A stretch of 64,000 nucleotides of DNA from Kiloniellaceae bacterium (GTDB lineage: Bacteria > Pseudomonadota > Alphaproteobacteria > Kiloniellales > J153): NCBI GenBank assembly GCA_021776135.1, contig JAJFGL010000039.1:1-64000 (forward strand), read 5' to 3'. Position numbers and translations under genes: made by a program. The notes beneath the pieces were generated by a model. The model saw nothing but the letters and a program-made list of their open reading frames with translations. It did not search any database and was not told the DNA's origin. Of this stretch, positions 40,901 through 49,434 are shown piece by piece (position 1 is the stretch's first letter; each line of letters opens with the position of its first letter).

Positions 40901-43900
40901 GAACGATGGGCGGGCGCTCATCGGCTTCGTTGACCGTGTGGGCGATGGCGGCTCCGGCGACGGCGTTTTCAACGAAGGCGACGTGCCGGTGTTCACCCTT
41001 GAACTCTCGGAAGCCAACAATGCGGGGCTGTTCTTCTATACCTTCGATTTGATCGGCTCGCTCAACCATCCCGACAACGCCGGTGAGAACACGCTTGGCA
41101 TCGGGGTGCCCTTCGTAGTCACGGACTTCGACGGCGACAGCACCGCGGCGACATTCGAGGTTACCGTGGTCGACGACGTGCCGACGATTGCTTTCGATGG
41201 CGGCGAAGGGCCCTTCGCCTTCACCGTCGATGGGGATTCCGGGTTCGATACGCCCGATCTGTGGCAGGTCGGTCTCGACCCGGACAATAGTTTCTCTTTC
41301 CCTTTCTCGGGCTTGGATGGCGGCGAGGGCACGGACTTCGAGGGTCTGACCTTCGGCACTAACGGACAGGTTCTGTTCGCCTACGACGACGATACCGAAA
41401 GCTTCGACCAAAGGATCCTCAAGATCGACCCGAGAAGCGGGGATACACTCGCGATCTGGACACTCGAGGCCGAAAGCGCGTTCAAGCTCCACGACCCGGG
41501 CCTGACGGTTAACGCCGACGGTCAGTTCTTCGCCATTGGCGACGGCACCGGCGGCTTCGACGACACGCCCCTCGGCTCCCTCTACAAGGTCAACTTCGAG
41601 CCCGGAAGCAAGACCGGCGGCGCCTTTTCGCTCGAGTTGGTGGCGGTGCAGCCGGCGGATCTCGGCATGGAGCTAACCGGCTTGGCGGCCGACCCGAACG
41701 ATCCTTCGATCCTCTACGCCCTGGGACGTGTCTCCTCGGTCGCGGGCGAGGAGACGGCGGTCAAGCTGGTCAAGATAACCCTGGGCGACGACACGGCGTT
41801 GCCGCCGACCGCGACCGAGTTCGAGTTCCTGCCAGGGGCCACCGGCTTCATCAGCGTGGGCGATTCCGAGCACGGCCTGAGCTTCGCCCCCGACGGCACC
41901 CTTTGGGGTCTGGTCGAAAACGACCTCGCCAATACCGGCGGGGTGGGGTCCCAAACCGTCGCCTTCCAGATCGATCCCGAAACCGGGGCCTCGATCCCCG
42001 ACACCACGGTTGTGCTTCCAAACGACCAGAACGGTTTCGAATCCCTCGCGGTCGATCAGTTCGACCCAGGTGCCCTCAAGATCTGGGAGCAAAATCTGGA
42101 CGGCGGGGAAGGTACCAGCACCAGCCAGAGCGCCACGGTCGTGTTCGGCGCCGACGGGCCGGAAGTCGATCCGGCCCATAGCAGCGACCCGAGCATCGTC
42201 ACCGCCGACGCCGCCGTGATCGCGGCGATCAAGCTCGACATCGTCAAGATCGAGGAGCTCGACGAGACCGGCAACAACCTGGAAGGCGGCAACCAGACCG
42301 TGTCGAGCCTGACCGGCGGCGCCTTCTCCAGCGGCCTGTTCTCGCGCGCCGACCCGAGCGATCCGGACTCGCCGGCCCTCGAGGTCTTCCTCGAGCGCCC
42401 GCTGATCGTAGGCGGCCCCAATGACGGTGAAGTCGATCCAACCAAGATCGTCGGCTTTATCGGCGGTACGGGGAACGAGCCACGCGTTATCTACGAGAAC
42501 GATTTCTCGACCGACGCCGCAGGCGCGACACTGATTCTGGCCGGTAATAGTCCCGGCGCCGAGGTGACGGGCGGTCAACTGGTTTTGACGCAAGAGACGA
42601 ACAGCCTTCAAAACTGGATTCAGATTGACGGCGGCGCGCCGCTTTCCGGCAGCTTCCTGGCGGAGTTCGATCTTCTGATCTCCAGCGATGGCGATTCAGG
42701 CCGGGCTGACGGTGTCAGCTTCCAGGTCGGTAACGACGTGGCTACGAGTGGCGGCCCGGCGGAAGAGCCAAGGACATCAGGCCTCGTTCTGACCTTCGAC
42801 ACCTTCGATAATTTCGATGATTTTGGCGGTCCCGACGTTGAAAACGAGATTGCTTTGTGGTTTGGGGGCGTCAAGTTCGCGTCCTTCGTGCCACCGGCTG
42901 GCCTGCACACCGATACGCCCGTACCGGTCACGGTCGATGTGCTAGGTACCCTGGTTACGGTCTCCTATAACGGCGCGGTGATATTCGACTCGGTCGATGT
43001 GGGCGGCACGGTGCCCTCCGACTCCGACTTCTTTTTCGGTGCGCGCACCGGCGGCGCCAGCGATTTCCAGGCCATCGACAACGTCCGTATCGAGGAACCG
43101 GGCAGCGGCGAACCGCGCGTCACGGTCTTCGAGGCCGATGTCGATCTGCATCAGGTCTTTAACGGCGAGTACCAGGCGCCCATCGAGTTCACGCTGTTCA
43201 AACCGCTGGTCCATCCGGACGCCGACAACCCGGACACGGCGGCGAACGAGAGCGAGTACGGCGATGGCAGGAGCTTGGTCGGTCCCGACGCGGATTCTAT
43301 CCAGTTCTCCTTCAACATCACCGTCACCGACGACGACGGCGATTCCAACAGCATCCCGATCACGGTCACCATCGACGACGACGGGCCGCGGGTTTTCGAA
43401 GATACCCTTGCCCAGGTCGACGAAGACGGCCTGCCGGCACGGGGTGAGGGCGGCAATGAAGGCATTCCGGGCGGCCCCGGCGACGTTCCCGACCCACAGC
43501 CGGCCCCCGGCGGCGACGGTAACGAGGCGACCTTCGTCGGCTTCCTCAACGCCAGCTTTGGCGCCGATGGCCCAGGCGAAATCTCCTTCGCCGCGCTCGA
43601 CGGGCAAGCGGTCGTCGATAACGGTGGCGTTGCGGTGCTCTCCAACGGCAACCCGCTGGTCTATAGCTGGGACGCGGACAGCCACACACTGACCGCCTTT
43701 GCCCAAGGCACGAGCGGCGAGGATGGAACCGGCGGTTCGATCTTCATCACCGGCCACGATTCCGACGAACACGAGAACTACGAATACGACAGCGCGGGCC
43801 TGGACTACCTGTTGTTCGGCGGTGCGGCCGACGTGACCGCGCGCGCGGGCAAGACGGTCGCCCTTCTGCATAACGGCCCGAATCTGGATGGCGGTACAAC

Positions 43901-46900
43901 CGTCGCGGAATACATCAGTGAAATCCAGGCCGATGAGGGCTATAACGTCTCCTTCTTCGACCTCGCCAATTCAAGCTGGACGGATGTCTTCGCGGCCGGT
44001 TTCGACGTCATCATGGTCGCCTCCATCGAAGATTATGCCGGCGACGACCCAACCCCGGCGGATGACATCTTGGCCCAGGCGTCCAGGGATGCCTTGTTCG
44101 GCGCCAAGGAACAGTTCGCGGACTACATCAATGCCGGCGGCGGCCTCTTCATCCATACCGACGGCGGCTTTGGCCAAACCTTTTACGATTTCGTGCCCAA
44201 TTTCGGCACCACCATCAACAACACCATCGATATCGCGGGAATCTTCACGCCGACCGCAGCCGGCGCGGGCATCGGCCTGACCGAGGCGATCGTCGATAGC
44301 GACGTCACCCACAGCTTCTATACCGGCATCGATACCGGCCTGTTCACCGTGTTCGAGACGACCGAAGCCTTCACGGGGACGGACAGCAATAATGACCCGG
44401 TCACCATCGAGGGCGGCCAACCGGTCGCTTTCGGCGCCCGCGGTATCGGCATCCAGGACGGCGAGTTCGGTTTGACCAACCCGGTCTTCACGGTTCAGAT
44501 CACCGACGTGGCGACCGGGGCCTATGAGGTCGTCTTGCTCGATCAACTCGATCATCCCGATGGGAGCAGCGAGGACAACATCGTCCTCAACCCCGAATAC
44601 ACCATCACCGACTTCGACGGCGATACCCAGACCGGCACCCTGCTGATCGACATCGACGACGATTCGCCGGCGACGACCGACAATAAGGTCATGGGCGTGG
44701 TCGAGGAAGAGCAGCTCGCCGGCGGCAACGAGGATACGACGAGCGGCGTGGTGCCGGATCTGGACGAGGATACCTCAATTCCGAACCGGGATGACCCGGC
44801 CAACCCGATCACGAACTTCGGCATTACCACGGATGTCGCGACGGGCTCGCTCGCCCCGCTAGTGAATTTCGGCGCCGACGGGCCGGCCGAGGGCGGCGGC
44901 TTCAGCTTTTCTTCCAATACCGGCGGACTGCCGGCGTTGTTCTCGAATGGCGAGCCCATCCTCTACGACGTGGACGGCGATACCCTGACCGGTTTCGTGG
45001 ATAGAGACGTCCCTGTTGGCGAGCTCGATCCCGACGACCTTCCGGTCTTCACCCTGACGCTACAGTCGAACGGCGACTACATTTTCACCCTGTTCGAGCA
45101 GCTCGACCATGCGGCGCCCCCGGCGGGGACCGCCGAGGAGAATATCCTGGAGATCGACTTCTCCTCGGTCGTGGTCGCCACCGACTTCGACGGTGACTCG
45201 ATCACGCTCGACGAGGGCGACTTCACCGTCAAGGCGATCGACGATGTACCGGTGATCGCCGACGGCACGGCCACTGTGGCGCACGACGAGACGCCGGGTG
45301 TTGACGCCGACGCCGACGACACGGCCGATACCCTGCCGGACGCCATAGCGGCGCTCGGCCTGACCCCCATCGGCGCCGCCCAGAGCCCGGCGGGCCAGTT
45401 GGACTACAGCTTCGGCGCCGACGGTCCGGGCCAGGCGTCGCTGACCGGCGCCAATGGCGCGCCACTCGATAGCGTCGACAGCGGCTTGACCCGCTCCTCG
45501 GACGGCGCGTCCATCTTCCTGTTCAGCGACCCGGCCGACCCGCAACTCGTGCTCGGCAAGGCCTTGCTCTCGTTCGAGACCGCCGGTGTCGACGGAGACG
45601 CCACGCAGGAAACGATCTCCTTTGACCGGGAGCATCGCCTTTCGACCGGCCAGATGGTGATTTACAGCTTCCTGGGCAGTGGGGTTGACGGCCTGACCGA
45701 CGACGGCGAGTTCTTTGCCATCGTGGTCGATGCCGACACCATCAAGCTGGCTTTGACCGAAGCCGATGCCCTGGCCGGCAACGCCATCAACCTTACCCCG
45801 CCGCCGATCGACGCGGACGCCTTGCACTTCCTCGAAGCGGATGGCGATCCCGTGCTGGCGGTTTATCTGGACACCAACGGCACTGATGCGATTGCGGCCG
45901 ACGACACTCTCTGGGTCGCGCAGTTCCAGGCGATCGAGCATCCGATCGCCGGCGACGGGGCCGAAGGCTCGCACGACGAGAGCGTATCGCTTGCCGATGA
46001 GATATTCGTGACCGTCACCGACTTCGACGGCGACAGTGTAACCGCTGACTCGGCGATTACGGTCGAGATACAGGACGATGGGCCAAGCGTCGGCAACATC
46101 GCGATGACCAACGACGAGACGGCGGGTGTACAGGACGGAACCCCGCCGACCGACCCGGACACCGGCGCGGCGGCGGACCCCGACAACGACGACACCGGCG
46201 AAACGGCGCCGTTGCCGGCCGGCGTTCTCGCGCTCGTCACCGGGCTGACGCCGATCAATACTTCGGTCAAGGCGATCGACTTCGATTTCGGCGCCGATGG
46301 GCCGGGCGGCATCGCGCTCGATCCGATCGACGAGGTAGAGTTCCCCGGCGGCAAGCCCAGCGGCTTGTTCGATACGGCCAGCGGCGATGAGATTCTGCTC
46401 TTCAATGGCGCGGACGATACCATTATAGGACGCGTCGGCACCGCCGATGGCCCCTTGGCCTTCGTCAGCTTCATCGGCGATCCGGACCCGGCATCCGCCG
46501 ACCTCTGGTTCGTCCAGTACCTGGCGATCCAGCACGACAATCCCCTCGACCCGGACGAAGCCGGGCCCGAGGGCGGGAGCGCAAGCTTTGCCGGCGATCC
46601 CGATGTCATTAATTTCGAGACCCTGGACGCCGGCACCTTCGCTGAAACCGTCGATGACGGGGTCGGCGTCTTCGAGGTTCTCAGCGTCGGCGGTCACAGG
46701 ATCCTGGTGACGGGCGAAAATCCCGACGCCGACGGCGCCGGGGCGCGTAACGCCAACGCGGCCGTGATCTTCGACTCGGCGGACCCCTCGCGCGGCCTGT
46801 TCGGCCTGGGCACGCCCAACGAGGACTTCGACATCGATCCCGATCCGGCGGTTTTTGAGCCGGGGCCGGGCATCGGCATCGGCGGCGAACTTGGCAGTCC

Positions 46901-48179
46901 ATTCCAGAACGACACGCCACTCGGCAAGACGCTCATCATCGACCGGGATTTGCGCAACGTGGACGCCGATCCGCTTCTGATCGACGACCCGGCGGTGCAG
47001 GGCAACGTGGTCAACTTCCTGACTTTGGATTTCTCCGCCGACGGTCCGGTCACCATGGACTCCCTCGACGTCATGGATCTGAATAACGGTCAAACCATGA
47101 CCATCAGGTTGTTCGGGGCGGGCGATACCCTGCTGGCCGCCTACAACGCGCCGGGGACCGAAGTTAACGGCGTGGCCACGGTCGATCTCGGTGGCACCGC
47201 CGGCGTTGTCCGCGTGCTCATGACCATCAACGGCTCCGCCGCTGTCGATAACATCGTGTTCCGGCCGGAAGAGGAGCGCACATTCCAGGACGAGTTCCTG
47301 AACCTCACTTACACCGTCACCGACGGCGATCTCGACACGGTGCAGGGTACGGCCAGGATTACCATCGAAGACGACGGGCCCACGGCGGTAAACGATACGG
47401 CCCTTCTGGATACGGCCTTGGATGAGATCGCTTTCGGCAATGTCTTCGGCAACGACGTTCCCGGGGCCGACGACGCAACCGTGGAGGACGAACCGGTGAC
47501 CTTGTTCAGGTACACCGGCGAGGATTCCGAAGGAAACCCGGTTGAGCTTTCCGCCGCCGCGGGCAGTGACGTCACGACCGCGAACGGCGGCCTGTTGTTC
47601 GTCGATCCCAATGGCGACTGGGCTTACCTGGCCAGTTCCGGCGACGGTATCAGCGAGGCCGGCTACGTCGAAACCGTTTCCTACGTCATCGAGGACGGCG
47701 ACGGCGACACGGACAGCGCCACCCTGCAGATCCGGGTGATCTTGGATCCGGATAGTGTAATTGAAGCAAGCGGTGAAATATTAATCGGGACTTTTGCAGA
47801 AGACTTCCTGGTCGGCGATGGGACTGATAACATTATTTCAGGACTTGGCGGCGCCGACCTGCTGTTCGGCGGCGCTGGCGGCGATACGCTGATCGGCGGC
47901 GACGGCGTCGACCAACTCTACGGCGAGGGGGGCGCGGATACCTTCGTGATCGAAGCGACCGGCGTTCCGCTTAGCTTGGGCGATGTCATCGCCGATTTCG
48001 AGGACGGCGTCGACACCATCGGCCTGGCTGGCGGGCTTAGCTTCGCCGAGCTGACTATCTCCGACGTTGGAGGGGCCGCTGTTATCTCCGTCACCGCGAC
48101 CACGGAGGTTCTAGTGACCGTGGAGAGCGTCACCTCAAGTCTGCTCGACGACACCGATTTCACCACCGTCATCGTCTAA
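37914..48179 (+). CDS. Giant Ca-binding RTX-type secreted protein (type I secretion substrate/adhesin)
   Basis: 3421 residues. Start: ATG 37914, 7 nt after GGAGG. N-terminal module with AAAGQRYVIEF (about 1-190); NHL/SMP-30-like propeller (212-530: GVTIDPAGNIYFTDA, VFAPDGFLYVAEENSD); NIDO-like segment (620-805: VSSNGFIWLGG); second propeller-like stretch (1094-1395); legume-lectin-like domain (1525-1730: YENDFSTD, ADGVSFQVG); ThuA/GATase-like alpha/beta insert (1980-2180: KTVALLHNGPNLDGG, GGGLFIHTDGGFGQ). Around these are at least seven VCBS/DUF5801-type repeats, each with an F-x-x-DGP strand and DFDGDS ... DDGP end. C-terminus: short GG-x-G-x-D block (GLGGADLLFGGAGGDTLIGG) and an acidic-aliphatic tail typical of type I export signals. 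No transporter genes are nearby. Very Asp-rich, hence likely Ca-dependent folding outside the cell. Confidence 0.9.
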   Translation: MTEEFGGIDNERGIERDGSDNAGLIGGEDSAALIGQTAIAVAQPAPGESLSIDAAAGQRYVIEFSPDAAQVRVRGNDLILEFADGGSITFANLGLVVDAADEPVFEVAGQPISSAVIFALGEGTLETAAAPTVVGTGETRYDDDTGELIDLIDPQGVIPPTELEFRLIDLEPTEVLAGLTPPVDFDVSETANFVNNLDDVGISFAPALGDPFALVGAAFVLDDNNGRVLEIAIDGSTSVLVQTIEILAATGESSVDFEDRGVTIDPAGNIYFTDARSDTVLVKPADGSPVRIVATEADLDDAVPGSADPHSLVFAPDGFLYVAEENSDSILKVDPATGAVTLLASDSDFESLSGISNVDLEGGLIVSADGTKIYAASDGSPDAIFEIDIASGDVSVLATDSRWGDLDVFMVLAPNGDIIVADDSSDTIYRVTPAGVVTEFLTEDELEATVGQDVDLEGGIWFDANGNFYVAEENTSTVYRWTGTNPATGAIDPASGTAFATDASIAGATGENPDFEGGALFQALSGTTGGFLYEFQVGESEILADNIHGTDAEDGVTTQFTITTLPTIGLGDQVGVLLIDRGDDNVIDEIFGEGFTPLPAGGINVQTGDSVFYFLPEGATVPNPDFVPGLTFDTVSGSDLNLSDDDTESVALSFNFNFQGVDYSDITVSSNGFIWLGGTSFGSDCCDGDVSEFLGDPPRIAPAWFDLDPGDSGTVTFADLGDRAVITWSGVEEFSESNSNTFQIVLFADGRIAFNYDELSNLDHDGLIGITAGNGAGNPGESGLSAEGSFNTGSEGTVYQFFEDLDGDRFDVSGQSITFTPNGSGGWIVETSQSPDAVPETLRADDQGPVNFNYFTTDSDGLDSLGDGPATVTIDFPDAQPIVVSAQDASVDEDDIDGGEGRFEEGQSISLASIFAFGQEPGSDTLDLGDPPFDPDGQQPTRVFGAISVDFSFDGPGTAAFTGATISALEALELTSSSVTGPSGTDHDAPLSYQILNDGRALIGFVDRVGDGGSGDGVFNEGDVPVFTLELSEANNAGLFFYTFDLIGSLNHPDNAGENTLGIGVPFVVTDFDGDSTAATFEVTVVDDVPTIAFDGGEGPFAFTVDGDSGFDTPDLWQVGLDPDNSFSFPFSGLDGGEGTDFEGLTFGTNGQVLFAYDDDTESFDQRILKIDPRSGDTLAIWTLEAESAFKLHDPGLTVNADGQFFAIGDGTGGFDDTPLGSLYKVNFEPGSKTGGAFSLELVAVQPADLGMELTGLAADPNDPSILYALGRVSSVAGEETAVKLVKITLGDDTALPPTATEFEFLPGATGFISVGDSEHGLSFAPDGTLWGLVENDLANTGGVGSQTVAFQIDPETGASIPDTTVVLPNDQNGFESLAVDQFDPGALKIWEQNLDGGEGTSTSQSATVVFGADGPEVDPAHSSDPSIVTADAAVIAAIKLDIVKIEELDETGNNLEGGNQTVSSLTGGAFSSGLFSRADPSDPDSPALEVFLERPLIVGGPNDGEVDPTKIVGFIGGTGNEPRVIYENDFSTDAAGATLILAGNSPGAEVTGGQLVLTQETNSLQNWIQIDGGAPLSGSFLAEFDLLISSDGDSGRADGVSFQVGNDVATSGGPAEEPRTSGLVLTFDTFDNFDDFGGPDVENEIALWFGGVKFASFVPPAGLHTDTPVPVTVDVLGTLVTVSYNGAVIFDSVDVGGTVPSDSDFFFGARTGGASDFQAIDNVRIEEPGSGEPRVTVFEADVDLHQVFNGEYQAPIEFTLFKPLVHPDADNPDTAANESEYGDGRSLVGPDADSIQFSFNITVTDDDGDSNSIPITVTIDDDGPRVFEDTLAQVDEDGLPARGEGGNEGIPGGPGDVPDPQPAPGGDGNEATFVGFLNASFGADGPGEISFAALDGQAVVDNGGVAVLSNGNPLVYSWDADSHTLTAFAQGTSGEDGTGGSIFITGHDSDEHENYEYDSAGLDYLLFGGAADVTARAGKTVALLHNGPNLDGGTTVAEYISEIQADEGYNVSFFDLANSSWTDVFAAGFDVIMVASIEDYAGDDPTPADDILAQASRDALFGAKEQFADYINAGGGLFIHTDGGFGQTFYDFVPNFGTTINNTIDIAGIFTPTAAGAGIGLTEAIVDSDVTHSFYTGIDTGLFTVFETTEAFTGTDSNNDPVTIEGGQPVAFGARGIGIQDGEFGLTNPVFTVQITDVATGAYEVVLLDQLDHPDGSSEDNIVLNPEYTITDFDGDTQTGTLLIDIDDDSPATTDNKVMGVVEEEQLAGGNEDTTSGVVPDLDEDTSIPNRDDPANPITNFGITTDVATGSLAPLVNFGADGPAEGGGFSFSSNTGGLPALFSNGEPILYDVDGDTLTGFVDRDVPVGELDPDDLPVFTLTLQSNGDYIFTLFEQLDHAAPPAGTAEENILEIDFSSVVVATDFDGDSITLDEGDFTVKAIDDVPVIADGTATVAHDETPGVDADADDTADTLPDAIAALGLTPIGAAQSPAGQLDYSFGADGPGQASLTGANGAPLDSVDSGLTRSSDGASIFLFSDPADPQLVLGKALLSFETAGVDGDATQETISFDREHRLSTGQMVIYSFLGSGVDGLTDDGEFFAIVVDADTIKLALTEADALAGNAINLTPPPIDADALHFLEADGDPVLAVYLDTNGTDAIAADDTLWVAQFQAIEHPIAGDGAEGSHDESVSLADEIFVTVTDFDGDSVTADSAITVEIQDDGPSVGNIAMTNDETAGVQDGTPPTDPDTGAAADPDNDDTGETAPLPAGVLALVTGLTPINTSVKAIDFDFGADGPGGIALDPIDEVEFPGGKPSGLFDTASGDEILLFNGADDTIIGRVGTADGPLAFVSFIGDPDPASADLWFVQYLAIQHDNPLDPDEAGPEGGSASFAGDPDVINFETLDAGTFAETVDDGVGVFEVLSVGGHRILVTGENPDADGAGARNANAAVIFDSADPSRGLFGLGTPNEDFDIDPDPAVFEPGPGIGIGGELGSPFQNDTPLGKTLIIDRDLRNVDADPLLIDDPAVQGNVVNFLTLDFSADGPVTMDSLDVMDLNNGQTMTIRLFGAGDTLLAAYNAPGTEVNGVATVDLGGTAGVVRVLMTINGSAAVDNIVFRPEEERTFQDEFLNLTYTVTDGDLDTVQGTARITIEDDGPTAVNDTALLDTALDEIAFGNVFGNDVPGADDATVEDEPVTLFRYTGEDSEGNPVELSAAAGSDVTTANGGLLFVDPNGDWAYLASSGDGISEAGYVETVSYVIEDGDGDTDSATLQIRVILDPDSVIEASGEILIGTFAEDFLVGDGTDNIISGLGGADLLFGGAGGDTLIGGDGVDQLYGEGGADTFVIEATGVPLSLGDVIADFEDGVDTIGLAGGLSFAELTISDVGGAAVISVTATTEVLVTVESVTSSLLDDTDFTTVIV

Positions 48180-48211
48180 GCTATCCGGCCCGCTCCGGCG
48201 GGTTCGGCACC

Positions 48212-48244
48212 AGGGGGGCGCAGGTAGCGCCCCCCTATTTTTTT
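48212..48244 (+). terminator. Intrinsic terminator of the giant RTX gene
   Basis: AGGGGGGCGC-AGGTA-GCGCCCCCCT, a perfect 10-bp stem, followed by ATTTTTTTT, starting 33 bp after the stop codon. Confidence 0.92.
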
Positions 48245-48427
48245 CACCCGCGATCCGTCATGCCGCGCCGGCGATGGTTAATGAAAAGTTAATATTCCTG
48301 CGTGTACTTTCCGGTGCGGCTTGTCCGCGTCTGTGTCCTTTTTGTGGTTAAGGTTATTATTCAGGCTTGGCGCGCTATAAGTGCTTACAAGATAGATTGG
48401 CGGCAAATAAACCCCCAAGGATACGAG

Positions 48428-48856
48428 ATGCCACGCGCGATGCGATTCAAGACCTATCGGATCTTCCGGGCCGGAAAGGCTCTGCCGGTGAAACTCGGTC
48501 TTGGGGTTCTCATCTTGGGATTGGCCGGGCCCGCCCTGGGCGGCCGCGAGGCCCCCGCCGTTTGGGTGCCTCTGGCGCCAACCGTGGAGGCGCCAACCGC
48601 GCCTCGCACGCCCATGGTCCTGGTGCCCTGGTCGCCCGAATACTTGGCGGCCCCGGTTCCCGGTTTGCTGGATGGCGCGGTGCGAAGCGGTGTCTTGCCC
48701 GATAGTATTCAGCCGTCCGAGACCAACCCTTCGAACCGCCCGGCGGCGGGAAGCGCGCGCTCCTTGACCTTCTCCGACGTGATTCGCGACGTCGATTGGC
48801 GCCGACATACCGCCAAGCGCCTACGCCAAGTGCCCAGTTTCAAGCCCAACTTTTAG
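48428..48856 (+). CDS. Membrane-anchored or exported Pro-rich protein, unknown
   Basis: 142 residues from ATG 48428 (AAGGA 6 nt upstream). A basic start (MPRAMRFKTYRIFRAGKALP) leads to one hydrophobic helix (VKLGLGVLILGLAGPALG), which may be a signal peptide or anchor. The rest is Pro/Ala-rich (TVEAPTAPRTPMVLVPWSPE) and ends in a basic segment (WRRHTAKRLRQVPSFKPNF). No family is recognised. It follows the giant RTX gene by 248 bp beyond a strong terminator; a functional link is unproven. An in-frame ATG at 48302 would add an unlikely 42-residue leader. Confidence 0.55.
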   Translation: MPRAMRFKTYRIFRAGKALPVKLGLGVLILGLAGPALGGREAPAVWVPLAPTVEAPTAPRTPMVLVPWSPEYLAAPVPGLLDGAVRSGVLPDSIQPSETNPSNRPAAGSARSLTFSDVIRDVDWRRHTAKRLRQVPSFKPNF

Positions 48857-48891
48857 CGCGCTTTTCCCCCTATTTGGCGGCCGGCCCCGAT

Positions 48892-49183
48892 CCACAGGTG
48901 TCCGGTTTAACTTCGCGCTACCCGCCCGAACGGGTTCCCGGCACCGCAAGTCCCCCCACCCCAACCCTCCCCCTCAAGGGGGGAGGGAGAATAAGTGGCG
49001 TTCTCCCACTAACTCCCTCCCCCTTAGACGGGGGAGGGTTGGGGTGGGGGTGACAGCCGCGCCAAGTATTCCCGTTGTCCGAAGACGCGCCGCTTTCCTG
49101 GCCAAAACCGCGCCGGGTACTTGGAGGCGTATAGACTCAATGCCTTGCCACCTGTCTTCATATTTAAACCGGACAGCAATGGG
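48892..49183. mobile_element. MITE family copy 2, complete (about 291 bp)
   Basis: Left end CCACAGGTGTCCGGTTTAAC, right end TTTAAACCGGACAGCAATGG: about 19-bp imperfect terminal inverted repeats. CCCGAT flanks both sides (48886-48891 and 49184-49189), an apparent 6-bp target duplication. Inside is the long palindrome CCCACCCCAACCCTCCCCCT / GGGGGAGGGTTGGGGTGGGG, then a region shared with copy 3 (GCCAAGTATTC, AAAACCGCGC, TTGGAGGCG, ATAGACTCA, CCACCTGTCTTCATA). It encodes no transposase; frames through it (reading PPPQPSPV) are repeat translations. Non-autonomous element mobilised in trans is the best reading. Confidence 0.85.
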
Positions 49184-49272
49184 CCCGATCCGGCCTTTCC
49201 GGTCTCGTAAGTGTGGCTTGCGGGCTTGCGGATTGTATATTTTAATCCTCCCGGCCGGTTACACACCGGGGT

Positions 49273-49291
49273 GTTTACCCGCCAAGTAAAC
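49273..49291. promoter_or_regulatory. Palindrome upstream of the luxR-type gene
   Basis: GTTTAC-CCGCCAA-GTAAAC, perfect 6-bp arms with a 7-nt spacer, within CCGG...CCGG context. Located 144 bp upstream of the regulator start in the 251-bp gap after MITE copy 2. Candidate operator; no other gene or site seen in this gap. Confidence 0.4.
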
Positions 49292-49434
49292 CGGCAAACT
49301 CAAAGGGCTCGGGACCGGGCGGAACTTCGAATCGCGCGGCCCGATACCTAAGGCGAGCTGGGTATTGTCACGCGGGTCGCCGGCAGCGCCGCCCCGGCTG
49401 GAAACGGGGGCAGGATTGGTGGAATGTCACCTCT

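Noticed and set aside
45060-47093. 677-residue minus-strand open frame inside the giant gene
   Set aside because: Antisense shadow of the Asp/Gly-rich coding strand; no family motifs and unusual composition.
38300-48100. Possible CRISPR or tandem-DNA repeat array in the giant gene
   Set aside because: Repeats are protein-level (DFDGDS, FGADGP) with divergent DNA and no regular repeat-spacer pattern.
49024-49266. 80-residue minus-strand frame ending in PPPQPSPV
   Set aside because: It translates the MITE terminal and palindromic sequence; the same text recurs in copy 3, so it is repeat, not gene.
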